Shown: in pieces, positions 47,979-56,414 of the stretch
Position numbering within the stretch: position 1 is the stretch's first letter
Layout: the number at the start of each line of letters is the position of its first letter
Assembly: GCF_004310345.1 (NCBI RefSeq)
Contig: NZ_SISK01000001.1
Location: 62,001 to 126,000, forward strand
From: Paracoccus subflavus
Lineage (GTDB): Bacteria > Pseudomonadota > Alphaproteobacteria > Rhodobacterales > Rhodobacteraceae
Length of the DNA: 64,000 nucleotides
Reading direction: 5' to 3'
Made by a program: the position numbers and the translations under genes
Notes under the pieces: generated by a model
Told to the model about the DNA's origin: nothing
Seen by the model: the letters and a program-made list of their open reading frames with translations, nothing else
Databases searched by the model: none

Positions 47979-48680
47979 ATGTCAGTGCCGCGCCATGACG
48001 AGCGCCATCTCGTTCACCGCATCGGCTGGCTGCGGGCCGCCGTGCTGGGTGCGAACGACGGGCTCTTGTCCAGCGCGAGCCTGATCGTGGGCGTGGCCGC
48101 CGCCGGTTCTGCAAAGCCCGCGGTGCTGGTCGCCGGGCTTGCGGGGCTGGTCGCCGGGGCCATGTCCATGGCAGCCGGAGAATATGTGTCGGTCAGCTCG
48201 CAAGCCGATACCGAAGCCGCCGACATCGCCCGCGAAAGGCGGGAGCTTGCCGATGAACCGGCATCGGAACTGTCCGAACTGACCGCGATCTATATCAAAA
48301 GGGGCGTCCATCCCGATCTGGCACAGGCGGTCGCCGAACAGATGACGGCCAAAGACGCGCTTGGCAGCCATTTGCGGGACGAATTGGGCCTTTCCGAGAT
48401 CGCGAATGCCGCCCCGGTGCAGGCGGCCCTGGTTTCGGCGGCGACCTTCGCGGCCGGAGCCGCCGCACCGGTCGCCATCGCGGCCCTGGCGCCCGCCGCA
48501 ACGATCATTGTCTGGGTCATGGCGGGGACCATCGTTGCCCTGGCCGCCTTGGGCGCCCTGGGGGCCGCGGCCGGTGGCGCTTCCCGCTTTCGGGGAATGG
48601 TCCGGGTCGTGTTCTGGGGCGTGCTGGCCATGGCGATCACCGCAGGGGTGGGCCGGGTCTTCGGCACGATAACCGGATGA
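47979..48680 (+). CDS. VIT1/CCC1-family membrane transporter
   Basis: A 233-residue membrane protein of the vacuolar iron transporter family, which moves Fe2+ or Mn2+. It has about five hydrophobic helices. The first includes LGANDGLLSSASLIVGVAA, and the second MSMAAGEYVSVSSQAD carries the family signature. A Glu-rich cytoplasmic metal-binding loop follows (ERRELADEPASELSELTAIY). The start MSVPRHDERH has GGGAAGG upstream. Its TGA overlaps the ATG of the DUF1345 gene. Confidence 0.88.
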   Translation: MSVPRHDERHLVHRIGWLRAAVLGANDGLLSSASLIVGVAAAGSAKPAVLVAGLAGLVAGAMSMAAGEYVSVSSQADTEAADIARERRELADEPASELSELTAIYIKRGVHPDLAQAVAEQMTAKDALGSHLRDELGLSEIANAAPVQAALVSAATFAAGAAAPVAIAALAPAATIIVWVMAGTIVALAALGALGAAAGGASRFRGMVRVVFWGVLAMAITAGVGRVFGTITG

Positions 48681-49300
48681 GGCTTCCGCATCCGCGTTAT
48701 GTGGGGTTCTTTGCGGTCTTCGCCGTCTGCACGCTGGCGTCGTCTCGTCTGCTGTCGATCGAGGAAGCCACGATCCTCGGCTTCGATCTGGCGGCCGCCG
48801 CCTTCATCCTGACCTGCCTGCCGCTCTGGCACGGGGACAGGGTCGATGCGGCCCGCGCCCGCGCCGCGCGCGACGATGGCGGGCGGTTTTTCCTGCTCGT
48901 CTCGGCGGTCGCGGTGATCGCAGCGATCCTGCTGGCGCTTGGCCGGCTGGTAGGGGGGAGAAACACCCTGACAGGGGTCGATTTCGCAGCCGTGGCGGGA
49001 ACACTGGTCCTGGCCTGGCTGTTCTTCAATCTGATCTACGCCTTCCATTACGCGCATCTCTATTATGACCAGCACCGGACAGGCGATGCGGGCGGCATCA
49101 TCTTTCCCGAGGGCGGCGAGCCTGTCTTTGCCGATTTCGTCTACTTCGCCTTTGTCATCGGCATGACCTGCCAGACCGCAGACCTCGACATTTCCGCGCG
49201 GGCGATCCGGCGGGTGGTGACCGGGCACGGGGTTCTGGCGTTCTTTTTCAATCTGGGCGTGCTGGCGATGACCATCAACGTGCTCTCAGGCGTCATCTGA
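48677..49300 (+). CDS. DUF1345 membrane protein
   Basis: A 207-residue integral membrane protein with four to five helices. The DUF1345 signature is visible in LFFNLIYAFHYAHLYYDQH and in DFVYFAFVIGMTCQTAD. The function is unknown. It is translationally coupled to the VIT transporter (ATGA), so a role in the same transport or envelope function is plausible. Confidence 0.85.
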   Translation: MRLPHPRYVGFFAVFAVCTLASSRLLSIEEATILGFDLAAAAFILTCLPLWHGDRVDAARARAARDDGGRFFLLVSAVAVIAAILLALGRLVGGRNTLTGVDFAAVAGTLVLAWLFFNLIYAFHYAHLYYDQHRTGDAGGIIFPEGGEPVFADFVYFAFVIGMTCQTADLDISARAIRRVVTGHGVLAFFFNLGVLAMTINVLSGVI

Positions 49301-49442
49301 CGCCAGCGGCGGGACGCCGACCGTTCCTGCGCCAAAAGGCTCCGGCTCGGCACGATTACAGGAATTTAATGCGGCGGACAGGCGGCTGCATCCATTCCTG
49401 CCCAGATGATGTGATGGAAACGCTATCAAAGGGAAAAATACC

Positions 49443-49673
49443 ATGATCCGCAAACTCAGATCGTTCGCCGCCCGCAGCGTGCTGCTGGTTGTGATGGTTG
49501 TCGGGCTTGGCTTCGGCCTCATCGCTGCCGCGATGGGGGCAGTCATCGGCGGCCTTCTGCTTGTCGGTGTCCGGCTTGCGCAGGTGCAAGACGCGCCGGT
49601 CATGCCCAACACGCCCGATCAAGCCGCAGCAGCGGCCGGTGCCGCCGGGGACCAGGGGGCAATCTCGGCCTGA
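49443..49673 (+). CDS. Small single-membrane hypothetical protein
   Basis: A 76-residue ORF with a basic start (MIRKLRSFAARS), one or two hydrophobic helices (about residues 12-46, rich in Val, Leu, Gly), and a Pro/Ala/Gln-rich tail without charge clusters. No family is recognised. It sits between the DUF1345 gene and the second two-component system on the same strand. The topology suggests a membrane-anchored peptide. The ribosome site is weak. Confidence 0.5.
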   Translation: MIRKLRSFAARSVLLVVMVVGLGFGLIAAAMGAVIGGLLLVGVRLAQVQDAPVMPNTPDQAAAAAGAAGDQGAISA

Positions 49674-49772
49674 CCGGCAGCCTCGATCCTTGTCATCCGG
49701 TCCGCAGGCTTTCCGGATCGCGCGCAGAACCCTAAGCTGTGCGCGTCCGGCTTTCAGGAAGGCATTCCACGC

Positions 49773-50444
49773 ATGAAACTCTTGGTCATCGAGGACGACC
49801 GTGCCACGGCCGATTATGTCGCGAACGGACTTCGGCAGGAAGGGCATGTCGTCGATCATGTCGTCGACGGGCGCGAGGCGCTGGGGCAGGCCATGAGCGG
49901 GGGCTATGATGCGCTTGTCGTCGACCGAATGCTGCCCGGTCTGGACGGGCTGTCGCTGGTCAAGGCGCTGCGGGCGGCAAAGGTGACGACGCCCGTGATT
50001 TTCCTGACCACCGTCGGGGGGGTGGACGACCGGATCGAGGGGTTGCAGGCCGGAGGAGACGACTATCTCGTGAAGCCCTTTGCCTTTGGCGAGTTGTCGG
50101 CCCGAATACAGGCCTTGGCCCGACGCCCGGCCGCCGCCATCCAGGAAAGCGTCCTGACGGCTGGAAACCTGTCGATGGACCTGCTTCGACGCAAGGTCAC
50201 GCGCGCCGGACAGGAGATCGACCTTCTGCCCCGTGAATTCGCGCTGCTGGAACATCTTCTGCGTCGGAAAGGGCGCGTGCAAACCCGCACCATGCTGCTC
50301 GAGGCGGTCTGGGACATCAGCTTCGATCCCCAGACCAATGTCGTCGAAACCCATATCAGCCGCCTGCGGGCCAAGATCGACAAGCCCTTCGACAAGGAAC
50401 TGATCCAGACCGTCCGGGGTGCGGGATACCGGGTCGATGGGTAA
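49773..50444 (+). CDS. OmpR/PhoB-family response regulator (second copy)
   Basis: A 223-residue regulator, the same length as the one at 45077 and visibly paralogous (LVVDRMLPGLDGLSL, DDYLVKPFAFGELSARI, THISRLRAKIDKPFD, TVRGAGYRVDG). The phospho-acceptor Asp and switch Lys are present. Its stop lies inside the start of the second kinase gene, the same arrangement as in the first pair. The repeated arrangement points to duplication of a whole regulator-kinase unit. Confidence 0.93.
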   Translation: MKLLVIEDDRATADYVANGLRQEGHVVDHVVDGREALGQAMSGGYDALVVDRMLPGLDGLSLVKALRAAKVTTPVIFLTTVGGVDDRIEGLQAGGDDYLVKPFAFGELSARIQALARRPAAAIQESVLTAGNLSMDLLRRKVTRAGQEIDLLPREFALLEHLLRRKGRVQTRTMLLEAVWDISFDPQTNVVETHISRLRAKIDKPFDKELIQTVRGAGYRVDG

Positions 50445-51873
50445 GCCGGGGCGCTTGACGCCCCTGTCCCGTCTGCTCGGCTCCACCCCTATCAGGCTGG
50501 CGGTCGGGCTGATCGCCGTTTTCGCCACCGTCAACATCCTCAGCCTCGGGTTCGCATGGCTGCAACTTCGCAGCAATGTCGAAAAGCAGATCGCCACCAA
50601 CCTCGACCAGCAGATTGCCGGATTCCGGATGGCCGACGATCCCGGAACGCTTGCCGCACGGGTTGACACCGAAGCGATGGCCGTCGATCCCGAAACACGC
50701 ATCCTGGTCTTTGTCGCGCCGGGCGGCGAGAGCTTTGGCAATGCTCGGGTCCAGATGCGCGGCCGCGAGATCGACCTGGAGGAACGCGAGGGGGGCCGCG
50801 ACCTGGGGGACGACGGCTACAGGCTGCGCAGCGTGGCCATGGCGCAGGGCCTTCTGGTGGTCGGAGAGAGCCTGGCCCCGATCAGGGACATGGAGGAAAC
50901 GTTTCTGGGGCTTCTTGTCCTCAGCATCATCCCGACCCTGCTCATCTCGCTTGGGGCGGGTGTCTGGATGGCGCTCGCCTCTGCACGGCGGGTGGGGCAT
51001 GTCGAGGCTACGCTGGAGCAACTGGCGCGAGGAAACCTTTTTGCGCGGGTCGCTGACGATGGCCGCGACGATGACCTGTCCCGGATCGGAGCCGGGATCG
51101 ATCGCATGGCCGAGGCGCAAGGCGCGGCCATGTCGGCGCTGCGGCAGGTGTCCACCGACATTGCGCATGATCTGAAAACGCCGATCCAGCGGATGTCCGT
51201 CCTTCTTTCCGACCTTCGGGCAAGGCTTGCCGAGGGTTCTGCCGAGGCCGGGATTGCCGATCAGGCGGTCGCCGAGGCCGATCATGCGGCATCCGTGTTT
51301 CAGTCCCTCTTGATGATCGCCCAGATCGAGGGAGGGAGCGCGAAGTCGCGCTTTGTGTGCGTCGACCTGGCCCAGGTCGCGGCAACCTTTGCCGAGATCT
51401 ATACGCCCGCCGCCGAGGACAGCGGGTATCACCTGACATTGGAGCCATTGCCCGGGGGGCCGGTGCCGGTGCGAGGGGACAAGGTGCTTCTGGGCCAGTT
51501 GATCGCCAATCTGATCGAGAACGCGCTCCGGCACACTCCGACCGGGTCGCGGATCGTGCTGGGGATCGCGCGCGATTCCCAGGACGTGGTGTTGACCGTC
51601 AGCGACGACGGGCCGGGAATTCCCGCGCCCGAACGTGCGAACGTGCTGCGGCGTCTGTACCGTCTTGAACATTCGCGCACGACGCCGGGAAACGGGCTTG
51701 GCCTGTCGCTGGTCCAGGCCGTCGCAGACCTCCACGACGCGCGGTTGATTCTGCGGGACAACCATCCTGGTCTGCGGGTCGAGGTCCGTTTCCCGGTCCC
51801 TGGGGCCAAAGGGGTCGGAATCGCGGGCTCTTTCCAAAAGGATGATCCACCCCCCACGGACCGGCGTCAGTGA
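50437..51873 (+). CDS. Sensor histidine kinase (second copy)
   Basis: A 478-residue membrane kinase. The first membrane helix (about 28-48) and second (about 155-178, LLVLSIIPTLLISLGAGVWM) flank a periplasmic sensor unlike that of the first kinase. The DHp box reads STDIAHDLKTPIQRM, and the ATP domain has NLIENALRH, DDGPGIP and GNGLGLSLVQAVA. A Pro-rich tail follows the kinase domain. It overlaps the regulator by 8 bp. The divergent sensors of the two paired systems suggest different signals with related outputs. Confidence 0.92.
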   Translation: MGKPGRLTPLSRLLGSTPIRLAVGLIAVFATVNILSLGFAWLQLRSNVEKQIATNLDQQIAGFRMADDPGTLAARVDTEAMAVDPETRILVFVAPGGESFGNARVQMRGREIDLEEREGGRDLGDDGYRLRSVAMAQGLLVVGESLAPIRDMEETFLGLLVLSIIPTLLISLGAGVWMALASARRVGHVEATLEQLARGNLFARVADDGRDDDLSRIGAGIDRMAEAQGAAMSALRQVSTDIAHDLKTPIQRMSVLLSDLRARLAEGSAEAGIADQAVAEADHAASVFQSLLMIAQIEGGSAKSRFVCVDLAQVAATFAEIYTPAAEDSGYHLTLEPLPGGPVPVRGDKVLLGQLIANLIENALRHTPTGSRIVLGIARDSQDVVLTVSDDGPGIPAPERANVLRRLYRLEHSRTTPGNGLGLSLVQAVADLHDARLILRDNHPGLRVEVRFPVPGAKGVGIAGSFQKDDPPPTDRRQ

Positions 51874-52071
51874 CGAGCCCCGGTCGCGGGCCTGATGAAC
51901 CCGGCGGCGCGGCATTGCCGGCGGGGGACCAGCAACAGGCCAAGGCGGTCCCTTTCGGTCAGATCGAAGCCCTTGTCGCGGCGGGATCGGGCCCGCGCGG
52001 TGCAGCGACCGCACCAGCGGCAAGACGGTCAGCAGAGCATCGACGGACCAAGCCAATCGCAGACCGGCAGG

Positions 52072-52680
52072 TCAGCCCAGCATCCGGCGTATCTTTGGGA
52101 TGGTATAGCGCCGATCCTCGTGGAAATCGACGATGCCGCCGAAACGCCCGTCCCGATGGAACAGGAACACGCCGGCAGTGTGGTTCATCGTATAGTCCTC
52201 ACCCTCGCGCGGGACCTTTTGATAGGTCACACGAAAGCCTTCGGCTGCGGACCCGACCTGATCGGACGTTCCGGTAAGCCCGGTGATCCGCGGGTCGAAG
52301 TTCGCGAGATAGTCGGCCAGCACCTCGGGCCTGTCACGCTCCGGGTCCACGGTGATGAGCGCGACGGTCAGGTCGTCGGCATCGGAACCGAGCTCTTCGA
52401 GCCAGTCCGAAATATCCAGAAGCGTCGTCGGGCAGACATCCGGGCACCAGGTGAAGCCGAAAAACACCATCGCCGGACGCCCGATCCAGTCGTCGGGGGA
52501 AACCGCGTTGCCGCGATGGTCGGTCAGGCGCCAGTCCATCAGCGAAAGCGGCAACGGCAGGCGCGGGTCCTGTCGGGCCAAGACACCCTCTCGCGAGCGC
52601 CAGGCGCCAAGACCCAGCGTGAACGCCGCCGCGCTGGCGGCGCCCCCCAGTCCCAGAAGGATCACTGACCGTCGTCGCAT
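52072..52680 (-). CDS. SCO1/SenC-family protein (third gene of copper operon)
   Basis: A 202-residue membrane-anchored thioredoxin-fold protein that binds copper for delivery to cytochrome oxidase CuA or acts as a thiol reductant. An N-terminal helix (VILLGLGGAASAAAFTLGLG) anchors it. The copper-binding motif is WCPDVCPTT and the distal His lies in MNHTAGVFLF. Its start overlaps the PCuAC gene end by 19 bp. It is the more divergent of two Sco genes in the operon. Confidence 0.9.
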   Translation of the reverse strand: MRRRSVILLGLGGAASAAAFTLGLGAWRSREGVLARQDPRLPLPLSLMDWRLTDHRGNAVSPDDWIGRPAMVFFGFTWCPDVCPTTLLDISDWLEELGSDADDLTVALITVDPERDRPEVLADYLANFDPRITGLTGTSDQVGSAAEGFRVTYQKVPREGEDYTMNHTAGVFLFHRDGRFGGIVDFHEDRRYTIPKIRRMLG

Positions 52681-53132
52681 TCCGGTCCCTCGGCCCTCAT
52701 CGACAGGACTTGGACGGGGATCGTGATTTCGCCCGCAGTGGCGAATGTCAGCGTGACGGGGAATGTCGCGCCTTCCTCAAGCGGTCCGGTCAGACCCATG
52801 AGCATTCCGTGATAGCCGCCGGGGCGAAGTTCCACCGTCTCACCGGCCGGCACCGGAACCTGCATCACATGGGGCATCGAGGCGATACCGTCCGAAACCA
52901 CCGTTTCGTGCAGCATGGGAGTCTCGGCCGCCGGGGTCGAAACCGCTGTCAGGGCGTCATCGGCGGGCCCGTCGTTGCGGATCGTCAGATAAAGAACGCC
53001 CGGCCGCTGCGTGCCGATCGACACGCGCGACCAGGGCTGCTGCACGGTTATTCCGCCCACCGAGACGGATTCGCACGCAAAGGCGGCCGGCGCGGCCCCA
53101 AGAAGAACGAAGGCTAGGATCAGGGTTTTCAT
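52662..53132 (-). CDS. Periplasmic PCu(A)C copper chaperone
   Basis: A 156-residue secreted copper chaperone with a signal peptide (about 1-19, ending AAFA). The Cu(I) site pattern of the family is present: His and Met in LHETVV, MPHVM and YHGMLMG. The protein hands copper to CuA of cytochrome oxidase together with Sco. It lies between two Sco genes on the same strand, 7 bp after the first and overlapping the second. Confidence 0.93.
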   Translation of the reverse strand: MKTLILAFVLLGAAPAAFACESVSVGGITVQQPWSRVSIGTQRPGVLYLTIRNDGPADDALTAVSTPAAETPMLHETVVSDGIASMPHVMQVPVPAGETVELRPGGYHGMLMGLTGPLEEGATFPVTLTFATAGEITIPVQVLSMRAEGPECDDGQ

Positions 53133-53139
53133 GGTTTTC

Positions 53140-53730
53140 TCACAATCGCGATTCGAGATCCGCCAGTATTTCGGCGGCTGGCGTGCCGTAGGTGAACTGC
53201 TTGATCCAATTGCCTTCGGGTCCGATCAGATACAAGGCCGGGCTGTGCGACATGCTGTAGCCATCGGGGGCCGCGGCATCGTCGTTGCGCTCGAAGAAGA
53301 TCTTGAAGCTTTCGGCAGCGGCCCGCGTTTCCTGAACCGTGCCCGCAAGGCCAAGGATCGAGGGATGAAACGCCGTGGTGAATTCGGCAAGCCCCAACCG
53401 GCGGTCGCGTTCGGGGTCGATGGAAATGAACAGCGGCTGCACGCGGGCCGCGTCCCCGCCAAGGTCATCCATGACCTGCGCGACTTCTGACAAGGTGGTC
53501 GGGCAGACGTCCGGACAGTTTGTGAACCCGAAAAACACAAGAAGGTATTGCCCTCGGAATTCCTCGACCGTGCGGGTGCGTCCCTCGGCATCGGCAAGGG
53601 CAAAGACGGGCTGAAAGGTCGCGTCGGTGACAGGCTCGCCGTCTCGCGCCTTGATCGTCAGCCCCAGATAGCCCAGCAGGGCCACGGCCACCGCGGCCCA
53701 CAAAACGATTTGCACTTTCCTCAGCGACAT
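53140..53730 (-). CDS. SCO1/SenC-family protein (first gene of copper operon)
   Basis: A 196-residue Sco protein with an N-terminal membrane anchor (VQIVLWAAVAVALLGYLGLT), the copper motif NCPDVCPTT, the redox-partner region SIDPERDRR, and the distal His in MSHSPALYLIG. It is first in sco-pcuC-sco, with a MerR-type promoter about 190 bp upstream. The operon would equip an aa3- or cbb3-type oxidase that is not in this window. Confidence 0.93.
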   Translation of the reverse strand: MSLRKVQIVLWAAVAVALLGYLGLTIKARDGEPVTDATFQPVFALADAEGRTRTVEEFRGQYLLVFFGFTNCPDVCPTTLSEVAQVMDDLGGDAARVQPLFISIDPERDRRLGLAEFTTAFHPSILGLAGTVQETRAAAESFKIFFERNDDAAAPDGYSMSHSPALYLIGPEGNWIKQFTYGTPAAEILADLESRL

Positions 53731-53916
53731 TCTTTCCGTCTCTTCTTGTCTCTCTCGGGGGCAATAGGACGCGAATTGCCCGGGGTTGAAGCCTGGAACC
53801 GCGCTCTCACGCAGTTGTCACCCCTCGGGTTCGGGGCATTCGCGCCGGTTCGCCAATGTGCACAGCCTCACCGAAAGTCCCTCCTCGCGACGCAGGCTTG
53901 TTTCCGCTGAATCGGC

Positions 53917-53947
53917 AGCCTAATCTCTCTAGCAGCTAGAGGTTCAA
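53917..53947 (-). promoter_or_regulatory. MerR-family-type promoter of the copper operon
   Basis: On the minus strand the -35 is TTGAAC (53942-53947) and the -10 is TAGGCT (53917-53922), with a 19-bp spacer instead of 17. The spacer contains the dyad CTCTAG-CTG-CTAGAG (53927-53941). Its centre falls at the same place relative to the -35 as in CueR-regulated promoters. The over-long spacer with a dyad is the hallmark of MerR-type control. Confidence 0.75.
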
Positions 53948-53957
53948 GAGGCATCTG

Positions 53958-54071
53958 ATGCTCATGATCGGAAAATCGGCCGATGCCGCCGGGGTGCAGG
54001 TCGGGCTTTTGTCACAGCCGGGGCAGGGCGCCAGAGCGGTCGGGCGTCATCCGATGACGGCACCCCGATGA
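53958..54071 (+). pseudogene. Remnant of a divergent merR-family regulator gene
   Basis: A 37-codon ORF reading MLMIGKSADAAGVQVGLLSQ onward. The start is the classic MerR helix-turn-helix entry (M-x-IGx-A-x-AAGV). GLLSQPGQGARAVGRH then matches the region that normally follows TIRFYE, so about nine or ten residues (the recognition helix end) are deleted in frame. The rest of the protein is gone. The stop overlaps the ATG of the cytochrome c gene, so this remnant may still serve as a translated leader. Its promoter dyad is intact 11-17 bp upstream. Confidence 0.65.
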
Positions 54072-54529
54072 CCGGGCCGGGACCGCGGCCCCTGCGGCTG
54101 TTCGCGTCGGCCGCCCTGCTGATGGGGCTGTTGCCGCAGCCTGCGGCGGCGTTCCTGCACGCCGCCACGGCGGCTGCGGGATCGGGTCGCGCGCTTTACG
54201 TCGAATATTGCGCGGCCTGCCACGGCGCCGAGCTTGAGGGGCAACCGGACTGGCGCAGCCCCGATGCCAACGGCCTTTATCCCGCGCCCCCCCATGACGA
54301 GACCGGTCACACCTGGCACCACGACGATGCGATGCTGACCGACTATATCGCCCGCGGCGGTCAGGCCGTTCTGGACGACATGGGCGTGACCTTCGACTCG
54401 GGGATGCCGGGCTTTGGGTCCGTGCTGGACGCGCGTGAAATCAAGGCCGTTCTGGACTATATCAAGTCGACCTGGCCCGAACGCATCCAGGCCCTGCAGG
54501 CGCAGAGATCGGCCGCCGGGGCCGAGTGA
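54068..54529 (+). CDS. Mono-heme c-type cytochrome
   Basis: A 153-residue exported cytochrome c. A signal peptide (about 1-28, ending PAAAF) precedes one heme motif CAACH and a likely axial Met in GMPGFGSV. Small class I cytochromes of this kind carry electrons in the periplasm. The start is inside the stop of the merR remnant and there is no good ribosome site, so it may be translationally coupled. The link to copper delivery is by position only. Confidence 0.88.
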   Translation: MTGPGPRPLRLFASAALLMGLLPQPAAAFLHAATAAAGSGRALYVEYCAACHGAELEGQPDWRSPDANGLYPAPPHDETGHTWHHDDAMLTDYIARGGQAVLDDMGVTFDSGMPGFGSVLDAREIKAVLDYIKSTWPERIQALQAQRSAAGAE

Positions 54530-54546
54530 CGGCGCCCTGACGCTTG

Positions 54547-55152
54547 TCAGATCTTCTGGAAGAGCCCGAAATGGAACCGCTGCACGCGGCCCCGGGGCGT
54601 GCGGTGATCGTGCATCAGGGACCGGCGCAGCAGGTAACCGGGGCCAAGCCGTTGCGCCAGAACGGCGGCATCGTAGCGCACGACCGGCAGGCCGCTGCAC
54701 GAGGCCGGCCCGCCGGGCGCGAAGGTTCCGATGACGGCATGGCCGCCGGCAAGCAGGGCGCGATCCATAACCTTCAGATAGGTGTCCTGATCGGCGGCTT
54801 CGGTCAGGAAGTGGAACGTGGCCCGATCATGCCAGACATCGAAACCGCCGGAGGGTTGCCAGCGCAGGACGTTCGCGACCACCCATTCGACCGGCGCATC
54901 CCCAGGCAATCGCGCGCGCGCCTTTGCAAGAGCCGCTTCCGACAGGTCCAGCACGGTGATCCGGCGAAAGCCCTGACCCAGCAGGCAATCCACCAGCCGC
55001 GACGCTCCTCCGCCCACATCGACGATGGCTGCATCAGGGCCTATGCCCGTCGCGGCGATCAGGTCGAGCGACACCTGCGGTCGTGCCTCGAACCAACTGG
55101 CCTCGGCCTCCTCCTTGCTTCGGTGGATACCCTCCCAAAGATCCGCTTCCAT
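54547..55152 (-). CDS. Class I SAM-dependent methyltransferase
   Basis: A 201-residue methyltransferase with the SAM-binding loop IVDVGGGASRLVDCLL, an acidic strand end in VLDLSEAAL, and a motif IV region WHDRATFHFL. The starting segment WEGIHRSKEEAEASWFE and this pattern resemble TehB/UbiE-like small-molecule methyltransferases. The substrate cannot be predicted. It is convergent with the cytochrome gene and alone on its strand up to the tRNA. Confidence 0.8.
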   Translation of the reverse strand: MEADLWEGIHRSKEEAEASWFEARPQVSLDLIAATGIGPDAAIVDVGGGASRLVDCLLGQGFRRITVLDLSEAALAKARARLPGDAPVEWVVANVLRWQPSGGFDVWHDRATFHFLTEAADQDTYLKVMDRALLAGGHAVIGTFAPGGPASCSGLPVVRYDAAVLAQRLGPGYLLRRSLMHDHRTPRGRVQRFHFGLFQKI

Positions 55153-55369
55153 GGCACCATCCTTTTACATCCTGATCCACCGCAGGCGCAGCGCGGGGCT
55201 GATCGCCGGGGCGGACGCCGGATTCATCGCTGCCGCCACGATCATCGGCGACAGCGACATTCCGGTGAAGGGGTAAAGCGGCGCCGCTGCGACGGGCGCC
55301 CCAACGCGGTCCGATGGACTTTGCCTTGCACCTGGTCCATCGGAACCTGCCGGCGACTGCGGGGGAATG

Positions 55370-55452
55370 TGGTGCGCGGCGAGGGACTCGAACCCCCACG
55401 CCGAAGCGGTTGGACCTAAACCAACTGCGTCTACCAGTTCCGCCAGCCGCGC
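55370..55452 (-). tRNA. tRNA-Leu(UAG)
   Basis: An 83-nt type II tRNA including encoded CCA. Acceptor GCGCGGC pairs with GCCGCGC, the anticodon loop TTTAGGT gives TAG between GTTGG and CCAAC, a short variable arm follows, and the T arm is GGTTCGAGTCC. Confidence 0.96.
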
Positions 55453-55461
55453 ACGCGCCCA

Positions 55462-55491
55462 GCCTTACGGCAGGACGGGCAGGGGGGTCAA
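55462..55491 (-). promoter_or_regulatory. Sigma70-type promoter for tRNA-Leu
   Basis: Minus-strand TTGACC, an 18-bp spacer, then TAAGGC, with the -10 ending 9 bp before the tRNA 5' end. The -35 overlaps the psuG stop codon. Confidence 0.5.
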
Positions 55492-56414
55492 CGGGTCATC
55501 GCGATGGCGATCCGCGCGGCAAGGCGGGCATTGTTCAGCACCAGGTCGATGTTGGATCGCAATGAGCGGCCATCGGTCAGTTCGAAGATTCGTTGCAGCA
55601 GGAACGGCGTCACCTCCTTGGCGGCGATGCCCTGGGCCTCGGCCTCGGACAGGGCCTGTTCGATGACCGGCATGATCTGGTCGCGCGGGATTTCGGCATC
55701 GGGCGGGATCGGGTTGGCGACAAGCTGGCCGCCCTTCAGTCCCAGGCGCGCGCGCATGCCGGCGGCGGCGGCGATTTCGGCGGCACTGTCCATGCGCAGG
55801 GGCGCCCGGATGCCGCTGCTGCGCGACCAGAAGGCGGGCAGGTCGTCCTGGCCATAGGCGATGACCGGCACGCCCAGCGTTTCCAGCACCTCCCAGGTCT
55901 TGGGCAGGTCCAGGATCGCCTTGGCGCCCGCCGCCACCACCGTCACCGGGGTCTGCGCCAGTTCCTGAAGGTCGGCGGAAATGTCGAAGCTGGACTCGGC
56001 CCCCCGATGCACGCCGCCGATGCCGCCGGTCGCAAAGACGCGAATCCCCGCCAGATGGGCGCAGATCATGGTGGCGGCGACGGTCGTGGCCCCGGTGCGC
56101 CCGTTGGCCAGGCAGACGGCCAGATCGGCGCGCGACAGCTTCATCGCCTGACCGGGCGGGGTCTGCGCCAGCGTTTCCAAGGCCTCATCGGTCAGTCCGA
56201 CATGAATCTGCCCGCCCATCACGGCGATGGTGGCGGGCACGGCGCCGTTGTCGCGGACCGTGCCCTCGACCCGGCGCGCCATGTCGAGGTTCTGCGGCCA
56301 GGGCATCCCGTGGGTGATGATGGTCGATTCCAGCGCCACGACCGGGCGCCCTGCGGCCAGGGCATCCGCGACTTCGGGGGAATGGGTCAGGGGGGCGGTC
56401 ATGGCCAGGGTCAT
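55488..56414 (-). CDS. psuG: Pseudouridine-5'-phosphate glycosidase
   Basis: Cleaves pseudouridine 5'-phosphate reversibly to uracil and ribose 5-phosphate, the second step of pseudouridine breakdown. The 308-residue protein has the family segments VVALESTIITHGMPWPQN, IAVMGGQIHVGLTD, NGRTGATTVAATM, FATGGIGGVHRGAE, and ELTDGRSLRSNIDLVLNN at the C terminus. Translation is coupled to the kinase gene (ATGA overlap). The uracil formed could be used by Upp, encoded elsewhere in the window. Confidence 0.94.
   Translation of the reverse strand: MTLAMTAPLTHSPEVADALAAGRPVVALESTIITHGMPWPQNLDMARRVEGTVRDNGAVPATIAVMGGQIHVGLTDEALETLAQTPPGQAMKLSRADLAVCLANGRTGATTVAATMICAHLAGIRVFATGGIGGVHRGAESSFDISADLQELAQTPVTVVAAGAKAILDLPKTWEVLETLGVPVIAYGQDDLPAFWSRSSGIRAPLRMDSAAEIAAAAGMRARLGLKGGQLVANPIPPDAEIPRDQIMPVIEQALSEAEAQGIAAKEVTPFLLQRIFELTDGRSLRSNIDLVLNNARLAARIAIAMTR

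Noticed and set aside
51870..52277. 135-codon plus-strand ORF after the second kinase
   Set aside because: It runs antisense into the Sco gene and has frame-shadow composition with no start signal. The 198-bp gap itself shows no gene.
55157..55276. ORF starting MAPSFYILIHRRRS upstream of tRNA-Leu
   Set aside because: Only about 40 codons, no clear ribosome site and no recognisable motif. It overlaps the methyltransferase start.
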